This document shows, in pieces, positions 1 through 8,404 of a stretch of 52,958 bases of DNA. Each line of letters opens with the position of its first letter. The stretch's first letter is position 1. The stretch spans positions 1 to 52,958 of the forward strand of contig CACFWD010000006.1 in NCBI GenBank assembly GCA_902569975.1, given 5' to 3'. A model generated the notes under the pieces. It made no database searches. It saw nothing but the letters and a program-made list of their open reading frames with translations, and was not told where the DNA came from. The translations under genes and the position numbers were made by a program. Source of the stretch: an uncultured Pelagibacteraceae bacterium. Its GTDB lineage: Bacteria > Pseudomonadota > Alphaproteobacteria > Pelagibacterales > Pelagibacteraceae.

Positions 1-848
1 AGGATTATAGGTTATCCTCAAATAAAATCTTGGCTAAAGTAATAGTGGATCATGATAGTCCTTTTCTTAAAACAATAATTATTAATAAAGGAAGTTACGA
101 TAAAGTAAAAATAGGGACAAATATTTATGATAAAAACTATCTTGTAGGTAGGGTTATTGAAGTTAATTTCAAAACATCAAGAGTGTTATTGCTCTCAGAT
201 TTAAACTCTAGTGTTCCAATTTCTATTACGCCTGGAAACATCCAGGCAATTGTTATAGGTAATGGTCGTGGTTCAGGAGAAATTAGATACATTAAAGACA
301 ATTTAATAGAGGGTATTATAGATAAAAGTATTGCTTACACATCAGGGAGTGGCTCAATTTATAAAAGTGGTATTCCTGTTGGAAGAATAAGCAGCAATGA
401 TAACAAATTTTTAATTAATTTTTATAGTGATTTTGAGCAATTAAAATATGTCTTTGCAGAAATTAACGAAGAAAAAGAGCCTATAAGTGATGAGTTAAAC
501 GTCCAAGCACCATCTTCAATAAGTACAGAAAAAATAAAATTAAATATTCTTGATGAGGAATTAAAAATTTTGAAAGAAACAAATGAAAGTTTTCTTAATG
601 AAAATCAAAATCTCAAAACTGAAATCAATAATTCAAAAAATCAAATTTTAAATCAGCAAAAACAAATTGAAAAACAAAATAAAATTATTTCACAAAATAC
701 TATTGATCAAAAAGAATTAAATTTTTTAAGACTTAACTTAATTTATAGCTCTAAATGTATAAAAACATCATTTGGAAAAGGTTATAAAGTCGGTTCAACA
801 CAATATAGAGATTGTATTTTGAGGAAAGGCAAGAAAGTAAATGATTAA
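1..848 (+). CDS. mreC: Rod shape-determining protein MreC (5' partial)
   Basis: Periplasmic scaffold of the elongasome, working with MreB, MreD, PBP2 and RodA. The frame is open to the left edge, so the N-terminal membrane anchor and usual coiled coil lie outside the window; the TTG at base 30 is internal. The visible part has the MreC beta domain: a stretch like AKVI, the GRVIEVNFKTSRVLLLSD block and a TSGSGSIYKSGIPVGRI block. After the beta domain comes an unusual tail: a Lys/Glu/Asn-rich predicted coiled coil (about residues 165-225 of the visible part) and an end with two cysteines around GYKVGSTQYRDC. MreC proteins usually keep their coiled coil before the beta domain, so this tail is odd. 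Overlaps mreD by 8 bases. Confidence 0.92.
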   Translation, partial: DYRLSSNKILAKVIVDHDSPFLKTIIINKGSYDKVKIGTNIYDKNYLVGRVIEVNFKTSRVLLLSDLNSSVPISITPGNIQAIVIGNGRGSGEIRYIKDNLIEGIIDKSIAYTSGSGSIYKSGIPVGRISSNDNKFLINFYSDFEQLKYVFAEINEEKEPISDELNVQAPSSISTEKIKLNILDEELKILKETNESFLNENQNLKTEINNSKNQILNQQKQIEKQNKIISQNTIDQKELNFLRLNLIYSSKCIKTSFGKGYKVGSTQYRDCILRKGKKVND

Positions 849-1347
849 ATTCGAAAAAAAAAATTACCTGTATAAAATTTATACTTTTTTACCGATTATA
901 GTACTATTTATTTCTGTATTAAATGAATTTGATTTTAATTATCTAGATATAGATTATTTCTCTTTTAATTTTCCATTTATATTAATTTTTTATTTTGCTC
1001 TTAAGGAATATAATAAATTTGATTATTTACTTGTTTTTATTGCTGGCTTAATAAATGATACAGTTGTGGGTCTTCCTTTAGGCCTGAGTTCTTTTTCATA
1101 TATTCTGGTATGTACCTTTGCATCTTATTTAAGAAATATTACAATTCGACCACACTTAATAAAAGATTGGTTCTATTTTTTATTTGTGATCAGCTTTATT
1201 AATTCAATAAATTATATAGTTTTATTTTTATTTTTTTCTTATGAGTTAGACATTATGTATTATGTTATTAATAATCTTTTTACTTTTTTATTTTATGTTC
1301 CATTATCTTTATTATTAAATTATTATTTAAAGGCGATTAATGATTGA
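841..1347 (+). CDS. mreD: Rod shape-determining protein MreD
   Basis: Small integral membrane protein of the elongasome. The 168 residues are almost entirely hydrophobic with about five predicted membrane segments. A charged/polar GLINDTVVGLPLGLSSFSY stretch (near residues 75-95) matches the conserved 'G(L)hxDhhxGxPLG' signature of MreD. Length is usual for the family. It starts inside the end of mreC and its last 8 bases overlap mrdA, so translational coupling is likely. Identity rests on the signature and on its place between mreC and mrdA. Confidence 0.92.
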   Translation: MIKFEKKNYLYKIYTFLPIIVLFISVLNEFDFNYLDIDYFSFNFPFILIFYFALKEYNKFDYLLVFIAGLINDTVVGLPLGLSSFSYILVCTFASYLRNITIRPHLIKDWFYFLFVISFINSINYIVLFLFFSYELDIMYYVINNLFTFLFYVPLSLLLNYYLKAIND

Positions 1348-3211
1348 TCAAAGTGATAATGTAATTAAGTTAAGTTCAATTAATAGGAGAATGTTTATTT
1401 TAGGAATCGCTAAAATAATCATTTTAGGTGGTATTGTTAGTAGGCTATTCTTTCTTCAAGTAAAAGAAAATAAGAAATATTTAACTCTTTCAGATAAAAA
1501 CAGAATAAGAGAGTGGAAACTTCCTCCAGTAAGAGGCGATTTTCAAGATTTCTTTGGAAACACAATTGCTGGCAATTTTGAAGCTTATCAACTTCACCTT
1601 ATACCTGAGCAAGTAGATAATTTTAGATATACAATGAACAGAATAAAAACTATTTTAGAATTATCCGATAAAGAGTTTCAGAAAATTATTAAACGAAAAA
1701 AAGAAATTAAACCATGGGAAACTCTTATTGTTGCTGATAATTTAAGCTGGAAAAATTTTTCGAAGATAAATAATAATTTATATGATTTAAACGGTGTAAA
1801 ACCTATAATTTCTATTTCAAGAAATTATCCATTTAAAGAAAATTATACTCATATTCTAGGTTATGTTAGCCAAGCCAATGAGAATGATATTGCTTCTAAT
1901 GATTATATTAAAGAAAAATTTGTTCAAGGATTAAAAGTTGGAAAAATAGGTTTGGAAAAAACTTTTGAAGAAAGCTTGATAGGAAATAATTCTATTGAAA
2001 GGTATGAAGTTAATGCATATGGAAGAAGAATTAGTCAATTAGCTTTTCAACAAGGTGATAAGGGTCAAACAATAAAATTGACTGTAGATACTGAGATTCA
2101 AAAATTAGCAAATGAGTTATTAATTGATAAATCAGGTTCTATATGTGTCATGGACATTTTTACAGGCCATGTAGTTGCAATGCATTCATCTCCTTCATTT
2201 GATCCAAATTCATTTGTATTTGGTATAAGCCAGGATGATTGGCAATTAATTAGGAATAATCCTATGAAACCACTTATAAATAAATCAATATCCGGAAATT
2301 ATTCACCAGGTTCTACAATTAAACCAATCGTAGCACTTTCAGCTCTTGAAAATGATATTGTTAGTCCAAAGTTTACAGTTCAATGTAGAGGACACAAGCA
2401 TCCTTTGGAATTATATGGACAAACCTACCATTGCTGGAAAAAAGAGGGACATGGATATGTAAATATGAGAGAAGCAATGAAACAATCTTGTGACACATAT
2501 TTTTACGAGGTGGCTAGAAAACTTGGTGTTGATAAATTGAGCGAAACAGCAAAAAAATTTGGTTTGGGAAAAAAAGTATTTGGTAATTTATTTGATAATG
2601 AAAAAGATGGACTTGTTCCAAACACACTTTGGAAAAAAAATGCACTTGGTAGAAACTGGTTACTTGGAGAGACCATTATTACCGGAATAGGCCAAGGTTA
2701 TATTCAAACAACTCCACTTCAATTATGTTTAATGACTGCTCAAATAGCAAATGGAGGTCATAAAATTTATCCAACACTTCTGATAGATAATAATGATAAA
2801 AAAGATAAATTTGTTTCACTAGTAAATAATCCTGAAAATATTAAGTTTATTCAAGAAGCAATGTTTAGCTCCACAAACGAAATTAGAGGTACTTCTTATA
2901 GATCTCGAATTGAGGACCCAAGATATCAATTTGCAGGCAAAACTGGAACAGCACAAGTTAAAAGAATAACTGAGAGAGACCGAGAATTAGATTTAAAAAC
3001 TTCTGAAATTCCATATGAGGAAAGAGATCATGCATTGTATGTAGCATTTGGTCCATATAAAAACCCAAGATATGCAATTAGCATTTTGGTTGAACATGGA
3101 GGTTCTGGTGGTTCAGTCGCAGCACCTATAGCTAAGACATTGTTTAAAAAAATAATTGATAGACACGATGTAAGAAAAGATTTTGTGTCAAAAAAATACT
3201 TGGAAATATAA
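1340..3211 (+). CDS. mrdA: Penicillin-binding protein 2 (peptidoglycan D,D-transpeptidase)
   Basis: Cross-links peptidoglycan during sidewall elongation. The 623-residue protein has one N-terminal membrane anchor (about residues 18-40), a dimerisation domain beginning near the PPVRGDF motif (62-68), and a C-terminal transpeptidase domain with all three active-site motifs: S325-T-I-K328 (nucleophile Ser325), S383-C-D and K534-T-G-T. Motif spacing and length are normal for class B PBP2. It overlaps mreD by 8 bases and is followed at once by rodA, its glycosyltransferase partner. SCD in place of SxN is common in PBP2. No sign of damage. Confidence 0.97.
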   Translation: MIDQSDNVIKLSSINRRMFILGIAKIIILGGIVSRLFFLQVKENKKYLTLSDKNRIREWKLPPVRGDFQDFFGNTIAGNFEAYQLHLIPEQVDNFRYTMNRIKTILELSDKEFQKIIKRKKEIKPWETLIVADNLSWKNFSKINNNLYDLNGVKPIISISRNYPFKENYTHILGYVSQANENDIASNDYIKEKFVQGLKVGKIGLEKTFEESLIGNNSIERYEVNAYGRRISQLAFQQGDKGQTIKLTVDTEIQKLANELLIDKSGSICVMDIFTGHVVAMHSSPSFDPNSFVFGISQDDWQLIRNNPMKPLINKSISGNYSPGSTIKPIVALSALENDIVSPKFTVQCRGHKHPLELYGQTYHCWKKEGHGYVNMREAMKQSCDTYFYEVARKLGVDKLSETAKKFGLGKKVFGNLFDNEKDGLVPNTLWKKNALGRNWLLGETIITGIGQGYIQTTPLQLCLMTAQIANGGHKIYPTLLIDNNDKKDKFVSLVNNPENIKFIQEAMFSSTNEIRGTSYRSRIEDPRYQFAGKTGTAQVKRITERDRELDLKTSEIPYEERDHALYVAFGPYKNPRYAISILVEHGGSGGSVAAPIAKTLFKKIIDRHDVRKDFVSKKYLEI

Positions 3212-4336
3212 ATGTATTTACATAATAAATTAGAAAATAAGGGAAATTTTTTTCAAAAAATAAAGAACTTAGATTTTGTCTTACTAACTTGTATTTTAAT
3301 ATTAGGAATAATTAGCCTTGCTACTATGTATTCGACAGATAGTGGTGAAGTACTTTTTCATACAAAAAGTCATTTTGTAAAATTTGTCATTTTTACATTA
3401 TTAATGTTGATAGTGTCTTTTTTTAACATTAGGCTTTGGTTTTCTCTTGGATATTTTAGTTATCTTGCAGTTGTCGCTATGCTAATTTGGACAATTCATT
3501 TTGGTATTACTGCTTCAGGATCTCAAAGATGGATTGATTTATATTTTATAAACATCCAACCATCCGAGTTAATGAAAATATTTATAATTCTTTGTTTAGC
3601 AAAATTTTTTCATAGAAAGCGATTAGAAAATGTTAATTCTTTTTATTCTGTTATCATATCTTTAATTATTATCTTTTTGCCAATGAGTTTAGTAATAATT
3701 CAACCTGATTTAGGCACTGCTTTATTAATTTCTATAAGTGGAATTATAGTTTTATGGTTTGCGGGATTGAATCATAAATACTTTTTTTATTCATTATTAA
3801 TAACTATTGTATCGCTTCCTTTTATAATCTCTTTTTTAAAACCTTATCAAAAATTAAGAGTGTTAACTTTTTTAAATCCTGATAGAGATCCTTTAGGAGC
3901 AGGGTATCAAATTATTCAATCTAAAATTGCTGTTGGGTCAGGGGGTCTGTTTGGTAAAGGGTTTTTGAAAGGAACACAAAGTTATTTAGAGTTTTTACCT
4001 GAAAAGCATACTGACTTTATTTTCACCTTATTTTCTGAGGAATTTGGTTTTTTTGGTTCCGTGTTTCTTCTATTAATTTATGCCATAATTATTTACCGGA
4101 TAATAAAGATTGGCGCTATATCTAGAAGTTATTTTGCAAAATTATTTTGTTATAGTTTTGGGGCATCTATGTTTGTTTATATAATTATAAATATGAGTAT
4201 GGTATTAGGTTTGCTTCCAATAGTTGGCTCACCTTTACCTATTATGTCATATGGAGGCTCATCTATGTTAGCTACAATGATTGGTTTTGGTATAGTGATG
4301 AGTGCCAAAGTTCACAGCAAACAATCTATAGCATAA
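3212..4336 (+). CDS. rodA: Peptidoglycan glycosyltransferase RodA
   Basis: SEDS-family membrane glycosyltransferase that polymerises lipid II for elongation together with PBP2. The 374-residue protein has about ten membrane segments and SEDS signature stretches: GSQRWIDL and QPSELMKI in the middle, FLPEKHTDFIFTLFSEEFGF in the large loop, and PIMSYGGSSML near the C terminus. Begins at the base after the mrdA stop. Last gene of the mre/mrd operon; no clear terminator follows, and a promoter for the next gene sits in the 49-base gap. Confidence 0.96.
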   Translation: MYLHNKLENKGNFFQKIKNLDFVLLTCILILGIISLATMYSTDSGEVLFHTKSHFVKFVIFTLLMLIVSFFNIRLWFSLGYFSYLAVVAMLIWTIHFGITASGSQRWIDLYFINIQPSELMKIFIILCLAKFFHRKRLENVNSFYSVIISLIIIFLPMSLVIIQPDLGTALLISISGIIVLWFAGLNHKYFFYSLLITIVSLPFIISFLKPYQKLRVLTFLNPDRDPLGAGYQIIQSKIAVGSGGLFGKGFLKGTQSYLEFLPEKHTDFIFTLFSEEFGFFGSVFLLLIYAIIIYRIIKIGAISRSYFAKLFCYSFGASMFVYIIINMSMVLGLLPIVGSPLPIMSYGGSSMLATMIGFGIVMSAKVHSKQSIA

Positions 4337-4350
4337 GTATAATATGTCGC

Positions 4351-4379
4351 TTAAAAGATTTTCCTAAAAGCAGTATAAT
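4351..4379 (+). promoter_or_regulatory. Predicted promoter of the D-amino-acid dehydrogenase gene
   Basis: TATAAT at 4374-4379 is a consensus -10 box. A partial -35 (TTAAAA at 4351-4356, 4 of 6 matches) lies 17 bases upstream. The start codon is at 4386, six bases after the -10 box, so transcription would start at or next to the ATG and the message would be almost leaderless. No ribosome binding site is visible, which agrees with that reading. Confidence 0.4.
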
Positions 4380-4385
4380 TTTTGC

Positions 4386-5627
4386 ATGAAAAACTTTCCT
4401 AAAATTGGAATTATAGGTGCAGGAATACAAGGTGTTTCAAATGCATTGTTTTTACAAAAAAAAGGGTTTGATGTAACTTTGTTTGATAGAGATGAACCTG
4501 GGAGCCCTGCTGCTTCATATGGTAATGCTGGACATTTTTCTCCATATGCTTCTTTATCTTTAAATAGAACAGATATACTTGCCGATGTACCTGCAATGTT
4601 GCTAAGTTCCTCTGGCCCCTTGGCACTTAAATGGAATTACGTTCCAAAAATGATACCTTGGTTTATAAAATTTATTTTAAATACATCTAAAAATAAAATG
4701 ATGCATACTGCAAAATATATGCATCAAATTTTAGATCTTGCGTTGCCAGCTTACGATGAATTGTTTGATGAAATAGACTTAGAAGGATTAGTTGAAAATA
4801 AAGGAATATTATATATTTGGAACAATAAAGATTTAAAAAGCAGGGAACTAGAAATAAAAGTTAGAGATGAATTAGGTGTCAAGCAACAATTAGTAAATAA
4901 AAAAGAAATTCATGATCTTGAACCAAATATTAAAACTTTTTACCATGCTGGTGTTTATTACCCTTATGCCAGACATGCAAGAAATCCAAAAAAAATTCTC
5001 TTAAAATTATTTGAACTCTTTTTAAAAAAGGGTGGAAGTTTTAAAAGGTTAGATATTAAAGAAATAAAGTTTGAAAATGAAAAACCTATTTTAAAAACTG
5101 AAACTGAAGATTACAAGTTTGATAAAATTGTTATTACATGTGGTGCATTTTCAAAAAAACTAACTGATAATCTTGGAGAAAAAATTCCACTAGATACAGA
5201 AAGAGGGTATCATGTACATTTTAAAGATTGTGATCATTTATTGTCTAGACCAGTAATTTTTTCTAATAGAGGGTTTGGAATAACTCCAATGGAACAAGGT
5301 TTAAGGGTTGTTGGCACTGTTGAATTTGGAGGTTTGAAAAATCCTTTATCAAAATCTAGAATTAAAAATTTAATAAATAATGCAAAATATATGTTGGGAA
5401 ATTTACCGGAGCATGAGGATGAATGGTTAGGATTTAGACCCACTCTACCAGATTTTTTACCTGTAATAGGACCATCCAAAAACTATAAAAATGTATACTA
5501 TTGCTTTGGGCATCATCATTTAGGCTGGACTCTCGGACCGATTTCGGGAAAGATTGTATCTGGAATGATTGCTAAAGAAAATACAAATTTAAATTTAGAC
5601 CCTTATAGCTCAGTAAGATTCAGTTAA
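4386..5627 (+). CDS. dadA: FAD-dependent D-amino-acid dehydrogenase
   Basis: Predicted to oxidise D-amino acids to 2-oxo acids with electrons passed to the respiratory chain. The 413-residue protein has an N-terminal Rossmann FAD motif (IGIIGAGIQGVSNALFLQKK, residues about 7-26), the DAO-fold ASYGNAGHFSP segment seen in DadA proteins, and a C-terminal FAD-contact region GFRPTLPDFLPVIGPS followed by a GHHHLGWTLGP block. The substrate cannot be fixed; related FAD oxidases act on glycine, proline or hydroxyproline. It follows the mre operon with its own promoter and is followed four bases later by an EamA transporter and a 2-hydroxyacid dehydrogenase, suggesting a small D-amino/2-oxo acid module. 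Confidence 0.8.
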   Translation: MKNFPKIGIIGAGIQGVSNALFLQKKGFDVTLFDRDEPGSPAASYGNAGHFSPYASLSLNRTDILADVPAMLLSSSGPLALKWNYVPKMIPWFIKFILNTSKNKMMHTAKYMHQILDLALPAYDELFDEIDLEGLVENKGILYIWNNKDLKSRELEIKVRDELGVKQQLVNKKEIHDLEPNIKTFYHAGVYYPYARHARNPKKILLKLFELFLKKGGSFKRLDIKEIKFENEKPILKTETEDYKFDKIVITCGAFSKKLTDNLGEKIPLDTERGYHVHFKDCDHLLSRPVIFSNRGFGITPMEQGLRVVGTVEFGGLKNPLSKSRIKNLINNAKYMLGNLPEHEDEWLGFRPTLPDFLPVIGPSKNYKNVYYCFGHHHLGWTLGPISGKIVSGMIAKENTNLNLDPYSSVRFS

Positions 5628-5630
5628 TAT

Positions 5631-6524
5631 ATGCTAAATATCAAAGCATATATTATGTTGGCTTGCGCAACATTATTTTGGTCTGGTAATTTTATGGTAG
5701 GAAAATTTGCTTTTTTAGAAAATATTCCTCCATTGTCATTAGTGTTTTATAGATGGTCACTTGTGTGGCTTATATTACTTCCTTTTACTTTTAAAGAAAT
5801 ATTAAAACATAAAGACACAATTTTAAAAAATTTACCCATATTATTTTTTTTAGGTTTCACAAGCGTTGGTTTGTTTAATTCTTTTACTTATTTATCTTTA
5901 ATTCATACTCAAGTTATTAATTCAACTCTTTTCAATACAGCAATTCCAGCAGTAATAATTTTATTGTGTTTTTTATTTAAGATTGAAAAAACTAATAAAT
6001 TTCAAATTTTGGGGCTTATTATTTCAGTATTAGGAATTTTATCAATTATAACCAAACTTGATATTAAAATTTTTCTTTCATTAAATTTTAATAAAGGTGA
6101 CATTATAATGATAGGAGGAGTTGTTACCTGGGGTGTATATTCGACTCTTTTAAAAAAAAAAAATTTCACACTACCACTTCTAACCTTAGTTCATGTTATA
6201 TGTACTTTTGGATTAATTTGTGTATTTCCACAGTTCTTTTATGAATTTTCACAAGGACAATTTATAGAATTTAATACTAATTTATTTTATATTCTTATTT
6301 TTTTAGCTTTATTTCCTAGTATAGGCTCATATTATTGTTGGGCAGGAGCTGTTTCTATTATTGGGGCCAACAGAGCAGGAATTTTTTTATCTTTAATTCC
6401 ATTATTTAGTACAATTATGGCAATAACATTTTTTAATGAACAGTTTCAATTTTTTCACTTGATTGGAGCAATTTTAATTATAATAGGTTTATTTCTATCA
6501 AATAAGGAAATTAAAAATGCTTAA
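5631..6524 (+). CDS. EamA/DMT-family transporter
   Basis: Ten-helix drug/metabolite transporter made of two EamA repeats (297 residues). The first repeat begins with ATLFWSGNFMVGKFAF and the second with GGVVTWGVYSTLLKKK, both typical repeat starts; each ends in a helix with a GLIISVLGI or GAILIIIGL motif. Substrate unknown; family members export amino acids or other small metabolites. It lies between a D-amino-acid dehydrogenase and a D-2-hydroxyacid dehydrogenase and overlaps the latter by 8 bases. Its C-terminal half differs from the three other DMT proteins in this window, which share a TE-(V/A/T)-(I/L)-G-P/G-W block. Confidence 0.88.
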   Translation: MLNIKAYIMLACATLFWSGNFMVGKFAFLENIPPLSLVFYRWSLVWLILLPFTFKEILKHKDTILKNLPILFFLGFTSVGLFNSFTYLSLIHTQVINSTLFNTAIPAVIILLCFLFKIEKTNKFQILGLIISVLGILSIITKLDIKIFLSLNFNKGDIIMIGGVVTWGVYSTLLKKKNFTLPLLTLVHVICTFGLICVFPQFFYEFSQGQFIEFNTNLFYILIFLALFPSIGSYYCWAGAVSIIGANRAGIFLSLIPLFSTIMAITFFNEQFQFFHLIGAILIIIGLFLSNKEIKNA

Positions 6525-7467
6525 GGTTGCAATCTTAGACGATTATCAAAATGTATCTCAACAATTTGTAGATCTTGAAAAACTTTCGGGAAAATATGAA
6601 ATTAAAATTTTTAGTGAACCATTTGAGAATGAAGATGATTTAATAGATAAATTAAGTGATTTTGAGGCATTATTAGTCATGAGAGAAAGAACACCAATTA
6701 CAAAAAATGTAATAGAAAATTTAAGTAAACTAAAATTTATAATTACCAGTGGATTAAGAAACAAATCTATTGATTTAAATACTGCAAAAAAAAGAAAAAT
6801 CATCGTTAGTGGTACAGAAAGTAATCTTAATCCTACTCCAGAATTAACATGGGCTTTAATTCTTGGGTTAGCTAGAAATATTAAAGAAGAAATAGATAAT
6901 ATGTATCAAGGTTATTGGCAAACAACAGTTGGTGTCGAACTTAAAGGTAAAATTCTTGGTCTAATTGGACTTGGAAAAGTAGGATCACAAGTAGCAAAGA
7001 TAGGTAAAGCTTTCGGCATGCAAGTAATGGCCTGGAGTGAAAATTTAAATCTAAGTACATGTAAAGATTTAGAGGTTTTACCTTGTACTAAAGAAGATTT
7101 AATTTCTAATTCAGATTTCTTATCTATTCATGTTCAAGGAGGTGAAAGATATAAAGACTGTATTACTTTAAAGGAATTAGACAAAATGAAAAAAACAGCT
7201 TTTATAATAAATACCTCTCGCGGGCCAATAATAAATGAAGATGATTTAATTATTGCTTTATCGACAAATGTAATTGCAGGGGCTGGAATAGATGTGTACG
7301 AAAAAGAACCATTACCAGAAAATAACAAATTAAGATTTTTGCCAAATGCTTTATTAACACCACACTTAGGATATGTAACTGCAGAAAATTATAATATTTT
7401 TTATAGTCAAATGATTGAATCTCTTGAAGCTTGTGCCGCAGGCAAGCCAATACGTGTTATTGAGTAA
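6517..7467 (+). CDS. D-isomer-specific 2-hydroxyacid dehydrogenase
   Basis: NAD(P)-dependent reduction of 2-oxo acids or the reverse. The 316-residue protein has the dinucleotide motif GLIGLGKVGSQVAKIGKAFG (around residues 149-168), an INTSRGPIINEDDL segment carrying the catalytic arginine, an EKEPLPENN segment with the catalytic glutamate, and LTPHLGYVT with the catalytic histidine. The N-terminal domain (LDDYQNV...MRERTPI) resembles the PGDH-like subgroup often found in proteobacterial amine catabolism loci. The exact substrate is unclear. Overlaps the upstream transporter gene and is followed two bases later by a deacetylase-like gene. Confidence 0.88.
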   Translation: MLKVAILDDYQNVSQQFVDLEKLSGKYEIKIFSEPFENEDDLIDKLSDFEALLVMRERTPITKNVIENLSKLKFIITSGLRNKSIDLNTAKKRKIIVSGTESNLNPTPELTWALILGLARNIKEEIDNMYQGYWQTTVGVELKGKILGLIGLGKVGSQVAKIGKAFGMQVMAWSENLNLSTCKDLEVLPCTKEDLISNSDFLSIHVQGGERYKDCITLKELDKMKKTAFIINTSRGPIINEDDLIIALSTNVIAGAGIDVYEKEPLPENNKLRFLPNALLTPHLGYVTAENYNIFYSQMIESLEACAAGKPIRVIE

Positions 7468-7469
7468 TT

Positions 7470-8363
7470 ATGGATTTATCAGTTGTAAATCACGAGGATT
7501 ATTTTGCAAAAATAGGTGATGACCACAAATTCCCAATTAATAAATTTGGCGAACTTGCAAATTATTTGCTTAAAAAAAAGATAGTTGAAAAGTTCCATAA
7601 ACCATATCCGTGCTCTGAAGAGACTTTAAAAAGGGCTCATTCAGAAAAATATATTAATGATGTTAAAAACAAAACATTAGATCAAAATTCAATTAAAAAA
7701 ATTGGTTTTCCATTAGTTGATAGTGTTGTCAAAAGGTCATTAGTTGCAACTGGTGGAACAGTTCTTGCATCAAAACTTGCAATAAAAAACGGGGTTGCAT
7801 GTAATACTGCTGGTGGAAGTCATCATGCTAATTTTAATGGTGGGGCAGGTTATTGTGTATTTAATGATGTAGCTGTAGCTGCTCAATATTTACTTGATCG
7901 AGGTTTAGCTGGAAAAATATTAATTATTGATTTGGATGTACATCAGGGTAATGGAAGTGCTGATATTTTTAGAACTAATAATAATGTATTTACTTTTAGC
8001 ATGCACTCAAAATCAAATTATCCTGCAAAAAAATCAATTAGTGACTGTGATGTAGAACTTGAAAATGACATGGAAGATAAAGAATATTTAAGAATACTCA
8101 GATTTTATTTAAATCAATTAAATGAAGAAAATTTTGATTTTGTTTTTTATATTGCAGGAGTTGACATTCATTTTAATGATCGGCTTGGTAAATTAAAAAT
8201 TTCAGATGAGGGTGTTAGAGAAAGGGATGAAGTTGTAACAGAAAATTTTTTTTCACAAGGAATTCCTCTTTGCGGTGTTTTAGGCGGTGGTTACAACAAG
8301 GATTTTAATAAACTTGTTGAATTACATTCTTTTTTGCATCAATCATGTGCTAAGTTATTATAG
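7470..8363 (+). CDS. Histone deacetylase-fold amidohydrolase
   Basis: Zinc hydrolase of the arginase/deacetylase superfamily; bacterial members deacetylate small molecules such as acetylpolyamines. In the 297-residue sequence the active-site His pair is H118-H119 (GGSHHANF), zinc ligands are D156 and H158 (IDLDVHQGNG) and D232 (AGVDIHFNDRLG), and the transition-state tyrosine is in GGGYNKDF. All key residues are present, so it should be active; substrate unknown. It ends exactly where the ancestral msrB junction was, and a copy of its last codons is found again just before msrB (9903-9931). Confidence 0.85.
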   Translation: MDLSVVNHEDYFAKIGDDHKFPINKFGELANYLLKKKIVEKFHKPYPCSEETLKRAHSEKYINDVKNKTLDQNSIKKIGFPLVDSVVKRSLVATGGTVLASKLAIKNGVACNTAGGSHHANFNGGAGYCVFNDVAVAAQYLLDRGLAGKILIIDLDVHQGNGSADIFRTNNNVFTFSMHSKSNYPAKKSISDCDVELENDMEDKEYLRILRFYLNQLNEENFDFVFYIAGVDIHFNDRLGKLKISDEGVRERDEVVTENFFSQGIPLCGVLGGGYNKDFNKLVELHSFLHQSCAKLL

Positions 8364-8398
8364 ATAATGATTAAAAAAATCCAAATCTAACAGCAGAA
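8337..8398. repeat. Left copy of a 62/63-bp direct repeat flanking the TPR gene
   Basis: 62 bases containing the last codons of the deacetylase-like gene followed by what was the start of msrB. It matches 9903-9965 with one substitution (GTGCTA versus GTACTA) and one missing A in a poly-A run (7 versus 8). The msrB-like ATG at 8367 runs for only seven codons (MIKKIQI) before a stop, so the msrB part of this copy is a dead fragment. The repeat brackets the minus-strand TPR gene at 8405-9712. Confidence 0.95.
8367..8398 (+). pseudogene. Fragment of the msrB 5' end (left repeat copy)
   Basis: Begins with ATG and repeats the first eleven or so codons of the intact msrB at 9933, but loss of one A in the poly-A run shifts the frame to a stop at 8388-8390. 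After base 8398 similarity to msrB ends. It is the part of msrB left attached to the upstream gene when the TPR cassette entered. Confidence 0.8.
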
Positions 8399-8404
8399 TA
8401 ATAA

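Noticed and set aside
5234-5479. Antisense frames within the D-amino-acid dehydrogenase gene and similar long frames inside gcvP, fdh-region and other genes
   Set aside because: They lie in frames opposite or shifted to genes with full family motifs, and their translations have no recognisable features.
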